This document shows positions 19,813 to 27,786 of a DNA stretch of 64,000 nt, piece after piece (the first letter of the stretch is position 1; each line of letters begins with the position of its first letter). The notes beneath the pieces are model-generated. The model had not been told where the DNA came from. It made no database searches and saw nothing but the letters and a program-made list of their open reading frames with translations. The stretch lies in assembly GCF_002368415.1 (NCBI RefSeq), contig NZ_AP018290.1:2741614-2805613 (forward strand), in the 5' to 3' direction. This DNA comes from Calothrix sp. NIES-4105 (GTDB lineage Bacteria > Cyanobacteriota > Cyanobacteriia > Cyanobacteriales > Nostocaceae). A program made the position numbers and the translations under genes.

Positions 19813-21465
19813 TTACTGTTGGTAAGGATAGTAATATTGAGGATTTACGACAGGCGCCTGATAAGAGGCAGGAGGAATATTAGTTCCCATATTCGGTAAT
19901 GGAGTCATATATGTATTAGGCATCGGATTCATGATTGGAGCAGTATAACCACTTGGGGGAATTGGATTAATATTAGTACTTGGAAGTGGTTGAGTAATAA
20001 CAGGAGTTTGAATCGGATTTATGGGAGCTACTCCACCTACACCTGTAGGGTTAGCAGGAATATTGTTGGGGATGGCAGGATTAACAGGATTATTCTGATT
20101 AATAGGGTTACTAGACCCCATACCAGTAGCAAACTGTTGATAAACAACGCGCGAAATTCCATTTATCAGCTTTTCTGCACTGACATCGTTTCTAGGACGC
20201 TGTACCATTACCGCAACAATATAGCGCTTTCCTGATGGTAAATCGACTAAACCCGCATCGGCTAGAAGGCTACCAATTTCACCAGTTTTATGAGCAATTG
20301 TTGCACCTTGCCCTAAACCAACAGGTAACAAAGTATCTTTAAAAGTACCCCGCATAATTTCAAGAATGCGCCCGCGCGACTCTTGGCTAACGATATTACC
20401 TTTAGTTATCATTGCCATCAAACTACCCAACTCTTTCGGAGACGTTGTATTCGTTCCTGGAATATCAGGTAAAGTGTTACGAAGCGAAGTTGTATTAAGT
20501 CCCCAATTACGGAAGCGCTGGTTTAATTTTTCAACACCACCTAAACGTTCAATCAGCATGTTCGTTGCTGTATTGTCGCTAATAATCATCATTTTAGTAG
20601 CGACTTCAAGTATATTATATTTAGTACCAACGGGTCTGTTTTGCATATCACCCGACCCACCAACAATAGTAGACTTGCTAGTACTGAGAGTTTCTGAGAG
20701 GTCAATTTTACCTTCATCAACGTCTTGGAAAAAAGCAATAAGAATTGGAAGCTTGATTGTACTAGCGGAAGAGAACATTGCACCGCCATTAAAATCAACG
20801 TAACTTCCATTCTCTAAATCCGCAGCAAATACTCCTGGAGTCAAATTAGGGTTGTTTGCTGCCAGACTTTGTATAGCTGATTTTAAACCTGGTATTTCTT
20901 GCGATAGCTGTAATATATTAGCAACTGTTGGAGCTTGAGTTGCTTGTGCAGTCGGTTGTGCAGTTGTTGGTGTTTGACCGGAAGTGCTATTTAACTTCGT
21001 AGCTGGGTCTAATACAGAAAGTGCAGTCCCAACAATGGCGCCGATACCGACTCCAACTATTAATAATCTCAAAGCATATAAAATATTTCGTGCCATCGGC
21101 TTCAATCGTGTCCGACGGGCAACAACTGTTTTTCTCGCGTGAGGCTGTTTGCGAACTCGTACTGATTTTCCCTTTACATTATTGGGGTTATTGGGGTTAT
21201 AAGGAGGTATTTGGCTTTTAACGCCAGATGTAGTGACGGGTCTAACAGTACTTTTAACTATATTCTTACGTACTACAGGTACCGCAGTATCAGATACTGT
21301 AGTTTTGACAGTTTTGGCAATAGGTTTAACTGTCTTGGATCCTGGCTGAGATTTTTTAGCAACTTTTGGTTGATGTCGTGACTTTTGAACTGGACGCGAC
21401 GACACGCGACGACCAGCATTTTGGCGCCGCGACGATGGTGTTAATCTAAAACTCGAATCAGACAC
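19813..21465 (-). CDS. Membrane-anchored beta-lactamase-fold serine hydrolase (class A-like)
   Basis: 550 aa. Residues 1-125 are strikingly basic and low-complexity (RRQNAGRRVSSRP, KKSQPGSK). One transmembrane helix follows (about 128-150), then the catalytic domain: SxxK at Ser235-Lys238 (SSASTIK), SDN at 296-298 and KTG at 393-395. The omega loop (RNTLPDIPGTNTTSP) lacks the class A deacylating Glu of the ExxLN motif, so it may be a penicillin-binding or peptidoglycan-modifying enzyme rather than a resistance enzyme. A Pro/Asn/Gln-rich tail ends the protein. The catalytic part should face the periplasm. Confidence 0.85.
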   Translation of the reverse strand: MSDSSFRLTPSSRRQNAGRRVSSRPVQKSRHQPKVAKKSQPGSKTVKPIAKTVKTTVSDTAVPVVRKNIVKSTVRPVTTSGVKSQIPPYNPNNPNNVKGKSVRVRKQPHARKTVVARRTRLKPMARNILYALRLLIVGVGIGAIVGTALSVLDPATKLNSTSGQTPTTAQPTAQATQAPTVANILQLSQEIPGLKSAIQSLAANNPNLTPGVFAADLENGSYVDFNGGAMFSSASTIKLPILIAFFQDVDEGKIDLSETLSTSKSTIVGGSGDMQNRPVGTKYNILEVATKMMIISDNTATNMLIERLGGVEKLNQRFRNWGLNTTSLRNTLPDIPGTNTTSPKELGSLMAMITKGNIVSQESRGRILEIMRGTFKDTLLPVGLGQGATIAHKTGEIGSLLADAGLVDLPSGKRYIVAVMVQRPRNDVSAEKLINGISRVVYQQFATGMGSSNPINQNNPVNPAIPNNIPANPTGVGGVAPINPIQTPVITQPLPSTNINPIPPSGYTAPIMNPMPNTYMTPLPNMGTNIPPASYQAPVVNPQYYYPYQQ

Positions 21466-21536
21466 CGCTACTCCTTACAACCACTGAACTTTTTTTTAAC
21501 CAACACCGAACCAAACACACTCAGTAAGGAAGCACT

Positions 21537-21585
21537 TAGCACTCATCACTCAGCACTCAGCACTCAGCACTCACTACTAGCACTC
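21537..21585. repeat. STRR-type heptamer repeats
   Basis: Several copies of the 7-mer agcactc between the trmJ 3' end and the beta-lactamase-fold gene; same family as at 2969 and 4898. Confidence 0.85.
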
Positions 21586-21652
21586 TAATTTTTTAGTTTA
21601 AGCCATATTATCTAATTTGGGGTGAGAGGTGCTTACACATCATAGGTAATAT

Positions 21653-22411
21653 TTACAAATCATCCGGTTTTATTTTTCGATCAAGTGCCCATTCTACCTG
21701 ATGTAAAATTCCTCTCAACATAGCTAATTCCCTATTTTGTAACTGCGTGCGATTGTACAGTTGTCGAAACTTTTCCATACGGCTCGACGCGGTATGAGGA
21801 AAAAGATAACCAATACGAAGCAGTAGTAATTCTAACTGCTGATAGTACGATTCGACAAGCTCTACAGGCGCCAGTTGATTTGCCGTCTTGATGTTTTTTG
21901 TTACATCTGTGCTGGGTAATGATACATCAGCTTGTTGTGCAAGTTCGTAACAACAAATACCAACAGCCATAGCTAAATTAAGTGATGAATATTCTTCGCC
22001 GGAAGGAATACGAACAAATCGCTGGGCATAATTTAATTCTTCCTTACTTAATCCTCTATCTTCACGACCAAAAATCAAAGCGCTAGGTTGTGCGGTTTGT
22101 TCGAGTAACCAGGGTAAGCATGTGCGCGGTGTTTCTAAAGGTGGATTCCAGTCATGCTCAACACCTGTCGTCGCTATCGAGCGCTTGCATCCAACTAAAG
22201 CTTCGGGCAAAGAGTCTACAACCATTGCCGATTCTAAAATATCCGAAGCGCGAACCGCCATTAGTTTTGCTTCGGCGCCTAAATAATCACACTGTGGGTT
22301 GACCAAAACAAGTTGAGTAAAACCAAAATTTTTCATGACGCGCGCTATCGAACCCACATTTAATGGACCTGCGGGTTCGACTAATATTATTTTTATCCCG
22401 GTTATGATCAT
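21653..22411 (-). CDS. trmJ: tRNA (cytidine/uridine-32-2'-O)-methyltransferase TrmJ-like (SPOUT)
   Basis: 252 aa SPOUT methyltransferase. Motif 1 is EPAGPLNVGSIARVMKNFGF, motif 2 LIFGREDRGLSKEEL and motif 3 SSLNLAMAVGICCYEL, the deep trefoil knot that binds S-adenosylmethionine. The C-terminal extension with helices and an RMEKFRQLYNRTQL segment fits TrmJ, which modifies position 32 of several tRNAs. The gene starts four bases after the stop of the FdhF/YdeP gene, so they are co-transcribed, although no functional link is obvious. Confidence 0.85.
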   Translation of the reverse strand: MIITGIKIILVEPAGPLNVGSIARVMKNFGFTQLVLVNPQCDYLGAEAKLMAVRASDILESAMVVDSLPEALVGCKRSIATTGVEHDWNPPLETPRTCLPWLLEQTAQPSALIFGREDRGLSKEELNYAQRFVRIPSGEEYSSLNLAMAVGICCYELAQQADVSLPSTDVTKNIKTANQLAPVELVESYYQQLELLLLRIGYLFPHTASSRMEKFRQLYNRTQLQNRELAMLRGILHQVEWALDRKIKPDDL

Positions 22412-22415
22412 TTAA

Positions 22416-24710
22416 CTAGCTAACGGTTGCTCCACTTGAAGCATACACAAACACAGGTACTCTTTTAAAAGCAGGTGTTCCAGCTCGTCTCTCTACTGGT
22501 GCATTGAAAATTACATTTACCTCTGGGTAAAACATTAATGCAGCTCCTGGACGCACTGCTCCACAAATGATTTCCACATTTTCTAATTTACCAGCGTTTC
22601 CCTGTACCGTAACTCGCTGATGTTCATGTAACCCTGCTTGTTCTAAATCGATTCGATTCATTAATATACAGTTACGATGAGGTATTCCTCTATACTTATC
22701 TTCAATTTGATAAACTACAGTATTATGTTGAGCATAACTACGCCCTGTGATTAAGGCTACTACAATCCCTTCAGCTTTATCATCGGCGCCAAAAGCGTTT
22801 CGGTCTGGCAGTGTTAACTGCGGTAGTGGTGTTACAAACATAGACGCTTTGCCGTTAGCAGTAGGAAAATGAGGGGTATTAATAATGCGTCCACCAATAG
22901 TAAATTCCTCTTGAGTTTCATCAATCGTCGCCATTTTCTCAAATCCAGGAACAGTTTGCGCGATGAGTTTACGAATAAATTTTGTATCTTTAAGCTGGCG
23001 CCAATCAACCGGATATTCCCCGTGAATACGATGAGCTAATTCTGTTAAAAATTCCACTTCGGGAATCAAATCAGCTTCTTTAAGATGAGTTTCACCCTCA
23101 TCATTCAAGCGTACAAAATTATTACCAGACTCAACAGTTGTTTTATGAGGATTTTCAAACCGATTTAGTACAGGAATAACAATTGTATTTTGTTTAGCTA
23201 ACCCATGAAAATGTCCTAAGTTAGGTTTTGTGGCAAGGTAGATAATAGTTTCAATATTACCTAACGCGCGTTTTGCCTGAGTTGAATCTGGGTTAGCTCC
23301 ATATAAATTTCCACCCAAACAAATAAGTGTGTCCACCTTTTGGTCATCAGCAGCTTCAATCAGCGAACGAGTATCATACCCTTTAACAGCACTCAGAGAA
23401 CGACCTAAAAGTCTTTCTAATGCATCTTGAAGACCTTTTTTAATTTTGTGCGTCGTTACACCCATTGATCCAAAACCTTGAACATTTGAGTGTCCTCGTA
23501 CAGGCATTACACCAGACCCTTCCCTACCAATATTCCCACTAATTAATGCAGTATTGCCAATACTATAAACATTATCCACACCATTTTCATGTTGAGTAAT
23601 GCCCATTGCCCAGCCAAACACAACATTTTTGGCATCAGCGATTATAGTAGCAGCAGTATTAATTTCAGCTTGTGAAACTCCGCATATTTCAGTAATAGTA
23701 TCCCAGGAAATAGAGCGAGCATTCTCAACTACTGCCTCCCATCCCTCAGTATAAGCTTGAAGAAACTCTATTTTGATATATCCTTTCTCAATAAGTGCTT
23801 TTTGAATTCCAGTAAATAATACAGAATCACTACCAGGAATGGGTTGAAGATATAAAGAAGCAATATCAGAACCCGGTATTAAAGACTTAATGGGGAAAGC
23901 AGGAGAACCAAACTTAACTAATCCAATTTCCATAATTGGATTAATCACAATTATCTTTCCACCACGTTCTCGCAATTTGATCAACTCATTCATCAAGCGT
24001 GGATGGTTATAAGAAGAATTTGCACCTGCCAATACTACACAATCAGCTGACTTCAAAGTTTCCAAACTTACAATTGAGGTTTTCGTGCCAAACATCTGCT
24101 GAAGTCCATAAGTCGAAGGAGCGTGACACAAATCGGAACAATCAGCTAAATTATTAGAGCCAAGCGAGCGCATCATCAACTGTAGCAAAAAAGCCGCTTC
24201 ATTAGAAGACCGCCCCGAACTATAAGAAGCTACTCTTTTTGGGGTTTTACGAAAACCAGCTTCAGCTATTTGATAAATTTCTGACCAAGAAATTCGTTCA
24301 TAGTGAGACTTACCCGCGCGTAAAATCATCGGAAAACTCAATCGTCCCAACCTATCCGCTTCCCTTGAAGTCAGTTGTTGCAACTCACTAATACTATGTT
24401 GCTCAAAAAATAAATGTTTAATACCTGGTTTAATTTCAGCCGAAATAGCCTCAACACTCTTCATACAGCGCTGAAGCTTTTCCCCTTCTTCATTGGTAAA
24501 ACCTCCTTTTTGTCCTCCCGTACCCCAAGAGCAAGATAAACAAGCACTATGGTGAAGTAAAGTTTTCCAAAGTTTCGGTCCTTCTGGTGAAATTGTATGC
24601 TCTGCCCAGTATTCAATGACAGGTAAACCACCCCCGATGTCTGGTGTCTCTTCATTTTTCTCGTTAAACGGGGGAAATTGTTGAATATTTTGCTTCTTTT
24701 CCTGACTCAT
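22416..24710 (-). CDS. FdhF/YdeP family molybdopterin oxidoreductase
   Basis: 764 aa from the Met at 24710 (MSQEKKQNIQQF); an upstream in-frame Met at 24737 is less likely. It has the molybdopterin oxidoreductase fold: CLSCSWGTGG near residue 60, YSSGRSSNEAAFLLQ, then CHAPSTYGL, then GWAMGITQHENGVDNV, GNIGREGSGVMPVRGHSNVQG, and a C-terminal dinucleotide-binding domain with LITGRSYAQHNT. Only a CxxC pair is seen at the N-terminus, consistent with YdeP-type members rather than canonical four-cysteine formate dehydrogenases. Substrate is unknown; in E. coli YdeP is linked to acid resistance. Confidence 0.88.
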   Translation of the reverse strand: MSQEKKQNIQQFPPFNEKNEETPDIGGGLPVIEYWAEHTISPEGPKLWKTLLHHSACLSCSWGTGGQKGGFTNEEGEKLQRCMKSVEAISAEIKPGIKHLFFEQHSISELQQLTSREADRLGRLSFPMILRAGKSHYERISWSEIYQIAEAGFRKTPKRVASYSSGRSSNEAAFLLQLMMRSLGSNNLADCSDLCHAPSTYGLQQMFGTKTSIVSLETLKSADCVVLAGANSSYNHPRLMNELIKLRERGGKIIVINPIMEIGLVKFGSPAFPIKSLIPGSDIASLYLQPIPGSDSVLFTGIQKALIEKGYIKIEFLQAYTEGWEAVVENARSISWDTITEICGVSQAEINTAATIIADAKNVVFGWAMGITQHENGVDNVYSIGNTALISGNIGREGSGVMPVRGHSNVQGFGSMGVTTHKIKKGLQDALERLLGRSLSAVKGYDTRSLIEAADDQKVDTLICLGGNLYGANPDSTQAKRALGNIETIIYLATKPNLGHFHGLAKQNTIVIPVLNRFENPHKTTVESGNNFVRLNDEGETHLKEADLIPEVEFLTELAHRIHGEYPVDWRQLKDTKFIRKLIAQTVPGFEKMATIDETQEEFTIGGRIINTPHFPTANGKASMFVTPLPQLTLPDRNAFGADDKAEGIVVALITGRSYAQHNTVVYQIEDKYRGIPHRNCILMNRIDLEQAGLHEHQRVTVQGNAGKLENVEIICGAVRPGAALMFYPEVNVIFNAPVERRAGTPAFKRVPVFVYASSGATVS

Positions 24711-25188
24711 ATAACTTACGTACATATAAAATAACATTACATTTTTTAATTTTAAGCTTACTCACAAGGCGCCATTAAATTTTTTGTCCAGCTTAGAGTG
24801 TAAAAGTTTTATGATAAAGAGGCGCCTAATAGGATTTTACCTATATTGAGCTTCAGTACTTTTGTACGTAAAGGTAAAGACTATAAAAAACCATAAATTT
24901 AATAACTCAATTTATATCCGGTTTCGGATAATAAAGTTATAATTCACCCATAAAGTTTTGATTCAGTAAGGTTTATTATTTATATAGCATTCCTACATGA
25001 GTTGTAAAAAATTATATCCGTAGAAACAAGGGTTCAATAGCGTCTCTACAAAACGTAAATTTTACGAATGATTTAGGACTGCTATATGTATTTACTGGTT
25101 AAATAAGAAGATATTCTAAAAAGTAAAACGTAGGGACAAGGGTTGAAACCTTGCCTCTACAACGACGAAAACACTTTTCGGTTCCTTC
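24711..25188. other. Intergenic stretch with small mobile repeats
   Basis: No gene seen. It contains two GGCGCC sites (24769, 24822), the MITE-like element at 24983-25086 and a hairpin at 25130-25160 (gtagggacaagg / ccttgcctctac, 10 of 12 pairs). Confidence 0.6.
24983..25086. mobile_element. MITE-like element
   Basis: About 104 bp with imperfect terminal inverted repeats: the left end is tatagcattcctacatgag and the reverse complement of the right end is tatagcagtcctaaatcat. The similarity extends some 27 bp. It has no coding capacity. A segment shared with it (ttgtaaaaaattatatcc) recurs near 61546, suggesting another decayed member. Confidence 0.6.
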
Positions 25189-25671
25189 TTAAGCTTTAGC
25201 ATCTGCAGCTATAGTTGATAAAAACTTAGAAAGCGATTGTGGTTGCATGAAAGCAAGATATTGCTCCGCTAAGTTTGGAGATAAAAACTCCACCAACTGT
25301 CTATTTTCAATCCAAACCTCAATGACGCTAAAATATCCTTTGCGGTCACATGTCATAACATGCCAACCCTCACGCTTTGCAATTTCATGAATTTCCGCTT
25401 CAGAAGTAGGAACTGAGATTGCTGCGTGGAATGCATTGTACTTAGAAGGATTGGGGTTTTGGCGCCAGCTATTCTCCCCATCAACCGAGAGCGGTGTAAA
25501 TTCAGAACCTGGTGTTAGCACTTCAATCATGGTTCCATGTGAGTCCATAGGTACAACTATGTAGCATCCAGGATGATAAGGAAACTCTGCGACTTGACCT
25601 TGGCACAACTCTGCAAGGACTTGGGCAACATGTTGTGGCTGATTTGCCGCAATTGAAATATGATGAATCAT
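25189..25671 (-). CDS. VOC/glyoxalase-fold-like protein
   Basis: 160 aa from the Met at 25671 (MIHHISIAANQPQH), which has an agga ribosome-binding site; the frame is open to 25707. The opening IHHISIAA and the paired beta-alpha-beta pattern (IVVPMDSHGTMIEVLTPGSE, later SVIEVWIENRQLVEFLSP) fit the vicinal-oxygen-chelate fold. Metal ligands are not certain: His3, and Glu in the IEVL and VEFL strands are candidates. Cytosolic; function unknown. It is downstream of a small exported-protein gene. Confidence 0.65.
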   Translation of the reverse strand: MIHHISIAANQPQHVAQVLAELCQGQVAEFPYHPGCYIVVPMDSHGTMIEVLTPGSEFTPLSVDGENSWRQNPNPSKYNAFHAAISVPTSEAEIHEIAKREGWHVMTCDRKGYFSVIEVWIENRQLVEFLSPNLAEQYLAFMQPQSLSKFLSTIAADAKA

Positions 25672-25719
25672 GGTAATCCTTTTGGTTAAAATATTGTAAA
25701 TGCACATAAGAGCGCGTCT

Positions 25720-25950
25720 TTAGCAGCCAGCATCATTTGTAGATTGACGTTTATTATCAGATGAGTCGTTTTCTTGTTCCGTATCTGTATTTTGCTGCTG
25801 CTCAGATTTAAACTTATCGCTATCAGCAACTTGTTCCGTATTACTTGAGTCTTTTTGCTGTGTAGATTGAGACATAGTTTTAGCGTAAGTAGCAACGCTG
25901 CTCAATAACAAAAATGCAACTACAGAACTGAGAATAGTTAACTTCTTCAT
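25720..25950 (-). CDS. Small exported Ser/Gln/Asp-rich protein
   Basis: 76 aa from the Met at 25950 (MKKLTILSSVVAFLLLSSVA), with a ggtgag ribosome-binding site. A clear signal peptide ends near YAK; the mature 50 residues are disordered, polar and acidic (Gln, Ser, Asp, Asn, Glu) and end in a single Cys. No family recognised. It precedes the VOC-like gene on the same strand by about 50 bases and may share its transcript. Confidence 0.65.
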   Translation of the reverse strand: MKKLTILSSVVAFLLLSSVATYAKTMSQSTQQKDSSNTEQVADSDKFKSEQQQNTDTEQENDSSDNKRQSTNDAGC

Positions 25951-26200
25951 GGTACTCACCTTGGAGGACGTGTTTAATAGACTTGTAAGCTTTTATCCTT
26001 ACCCATCTAAACGTTTACATGTTTGGCTTTTTAAGTTTATGCAGCGTATGATAAACCTGACTTTTCACGCTTGGGTTGAAAACCTCTCCTCATTTTGAGT
26101 AGTCTTTCTTCAGAAAAATTAAACGACACGCACAAATGTACCAAAAAAATATCAAATTTCCTTTCACTTGATGCCAAGATACAAATTTGGTATATGTTAC

Positions 26201-26244
26201 GGCGCCATCTTAAAAACGTTTTGTGCCGTTTTTAAGATGGCGCC
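26201..26244. repeat. Perfect 18-bp hairpin with GGCGCC ends
   Basis: ggcgccatcttaaaaacg at 26201-26218 and its exact reverse complement at 26227-26244 around an 8-base loop. It lies 37 bases downstream of the minus-strand gene ending at 26282. On neither strand is it followed by a T run, so it is not a classical terminator. It may block exonucleases or be an element end. Confidence 0.85.
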
Positions 26245-26281
26245 AGTGATTCCTAAAATGATAAAAATAAGATTAGCCCTT

Positions 26282-26860
26282 TTAGTAGTGGCGCCTTCTA
26301 CTTGGTAAAACTTGGTTTAACGCACCTACGAACGTTCCTTTGCTTACTGCTGTGTCTTTTATGTCTTTAGGACTTGTATACAGTTGATGTGATAAAGTAC
26401 CGTAGCTAAAAATCATATCATCAGTTCGCTGCCACAGTTCCTCAAGGTTTATCATTAACTCTGCTTCGTCCCCTTCTGTGCATACTGAAATAATATGATT
26501 TTTATTTTCATCAGAGAAGCTAATTGCAACTAAAAACTCTGTTTCTCCCTCGCGTGCCCATATTTCAGTTAAACTTGCTATAGTTTGCGGAATTTTTGCA
26601 ATTCCTGTACAAGGGCTAGGGATTAACTGCTCGTTCGGTTCTAGTTCAAAGCTTGCAAATAAATCATTAGTTGAGGATAGTTCCTCAAACTTGACAGTAT
26701 CCTGCTCAACTAGCAATTCAAATGTTCTATTATTGTTACAGATAAATAAAAGGGTATCCATCATCTGTGACAGGTTGTCGTTTTGTGCTAACGCAACTCT
26801 AGCAAGGGAGGTAACTGTTTGCCCCAGCAATGCTTGAAATTGCCCTTTTAATCTACCCAT
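26282..26860 (-). CDS. Acidic protein, candidate immunity partner of the 26848-27429 gene
   Basis: 192 aa, rich in Glu and Asp, with no family that I recognise. Its start overlaps the 3' end of the upstream gene by 13 bases, so translation is coupled. The order (basic protein first, acidic protein second, overlapping) resembles toxin-immunity pairs, but that is an inference from layout. Soluble; no membrane segment is seen. Confidence 0.55.
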   Translation of the reverse strand: MGRLKGQFQALLGQTVTSLARVALAQNDNLSQMMDTLLFICNNNRTFELLVEQDTVKFEELSSTNDLFASFELEPNEQLIPSPCTGIAKIPQTIASLTEIWAREGETEFLVAISFSDENKNHIISVCTEGDEAELMINLEELWQRTDDMIFSYGTLSHQLYTSPKDIKDTAVSKGTFVGALNQVLPSRRRHY

Positions 26861-27429
26861 GAGGTTGCGGCTCCTTTACCTGCTTCTAAAAATGTAACAA
26901 ATTCCCCATTAGATTGTCGAATCACAATAGCATTACCTTTTCGACTCCATAGCGCGTTAGGAATTGCCATATAACGTAGTTGTCGAGTTTCTCCGGTCGT
27001 GACAATTTCTTCAATTAGTGTTTTGATTTGTTCCTGTCCTTGAGGAGAAGAGACTTTGGCAATCTCTTTTTTACCTGTAGTTCGACGAATTTGTTCGGCA
27101 TGTTTACGAAATTTGTCCAAATAGTTATTGCCGTAACTTACAGTTTGAGGAAACGATTTAGGACTACTAAGCGCATCCGCACGAACCTGTAAATCCGCTA
27201 TTGCCAGTTCTAGCTTTTCTAGTTTTTGGCGAATACCCACTTCACCAACGGCTTGTTCTGGGTAAGATAAATTCAATAATTGGCGGTATTGTTGTTCTAG
27301 TTCCTTTGCGCGTTTACTTATAGCAGCAGCAGAGGAACGCAGATGACTATTAAGAGGAAGTACTCTACGAATTTTAACTGACTGTTCGCGAATATTACGA
27401 ATAGTTTCAAGGTACAAGTCACTCTTCAC
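26848..27429 (-). CDS. Basic protein of unknown function, toxin-like C-terminus
   Basis: 193 aa. The first 90 residues are helical and coiled-coil-like (KLEKLELAIADLQVRADAL). The C-terminal 50 residues (IPNALWSRKGNAIVIRQSNG, then EFVTFLEAGKG) form a compact beta-rich unit like those ending small RNase toxins of polymorphic systems, though no catalytic set can be named. It overlaps the acidic downstream gene by 13 bases. No secretion signal is visible. Confidence 0.5.
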   Translation of the reverse strand: MKSDLYLETIRNIREQSVKIRRVLPLNSHLRSSAAAISKRAKELEQQYRQLLNLSYPEQAVGEVGIRQKLEKLELAIADLQVRADALSSPKSFPQTVSYGNNYLDKFRKHAEQIRRTTGKKEIAKVSSPQGQEQIKTLIEEIVTTGETRQLRYMAIPNALWSRKGNAIVIRQSNGEFVTFLEAGKGAATSWVD

Positions 27430-27786
27430 TTGGGTGGCGCCATCCTCACAATTTTTTGATTATGTCTCTCTCAAATAACCAACGTAAAAGGGGTTATTTT
27501 TAGAGACTGACTAAAATTGTAAAATAATTTATGTAGTTTAAAAAGCATTCATTACAATAGAGTTACATGACAGATGTTTAAAAATATTAAGGCGCCCCTC
27601 GTTACTTGGTGCTTGTCGGCAATTAGTACTTACTTAAACTATTTAGCTGTTAAGGCGCCTGTGCTAGTAATCGAAAGTTGAAGTATGATAGGCGCCATCA
27701 CTAAGGAGTTTCGCATTGGGTAGTCAGTGTGATTAAAATGACCTGAAGAATTATCTTTACTGCTGTGTCTTTAGTCGGGTTTAGCC
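27430..27786. other. Intergenic stretch with GGCGCC cluster and a direct repeat
   Basis: No gene seen. Four GGCGCC sites lie within about 260 bases (27436, 27591, 27653, 27691). The last part (27727-27773) is a near copy of 38882-38928. Confidence 0.6.
27727..27773 (+). repeat. Direct repeat, left copy
   Basis: About 47 bp closely matching 38882-38928 in the same orientation, with an identical core of acctgaagaattatctttac followed by tgctgt. The two copies bracket the 11-kb segment with the NACHT-TPR gene, ATPase, methyltransferase and Uma2 gene. Confidence 0.8.

Noticed and set aside
20366..20803. 145-codon plus-strand frame opposite the beta-lactamase-fold gene
   Set aside because: It is antisense to the catalytic SxxK-SDN region, which is clearly the coding strand.
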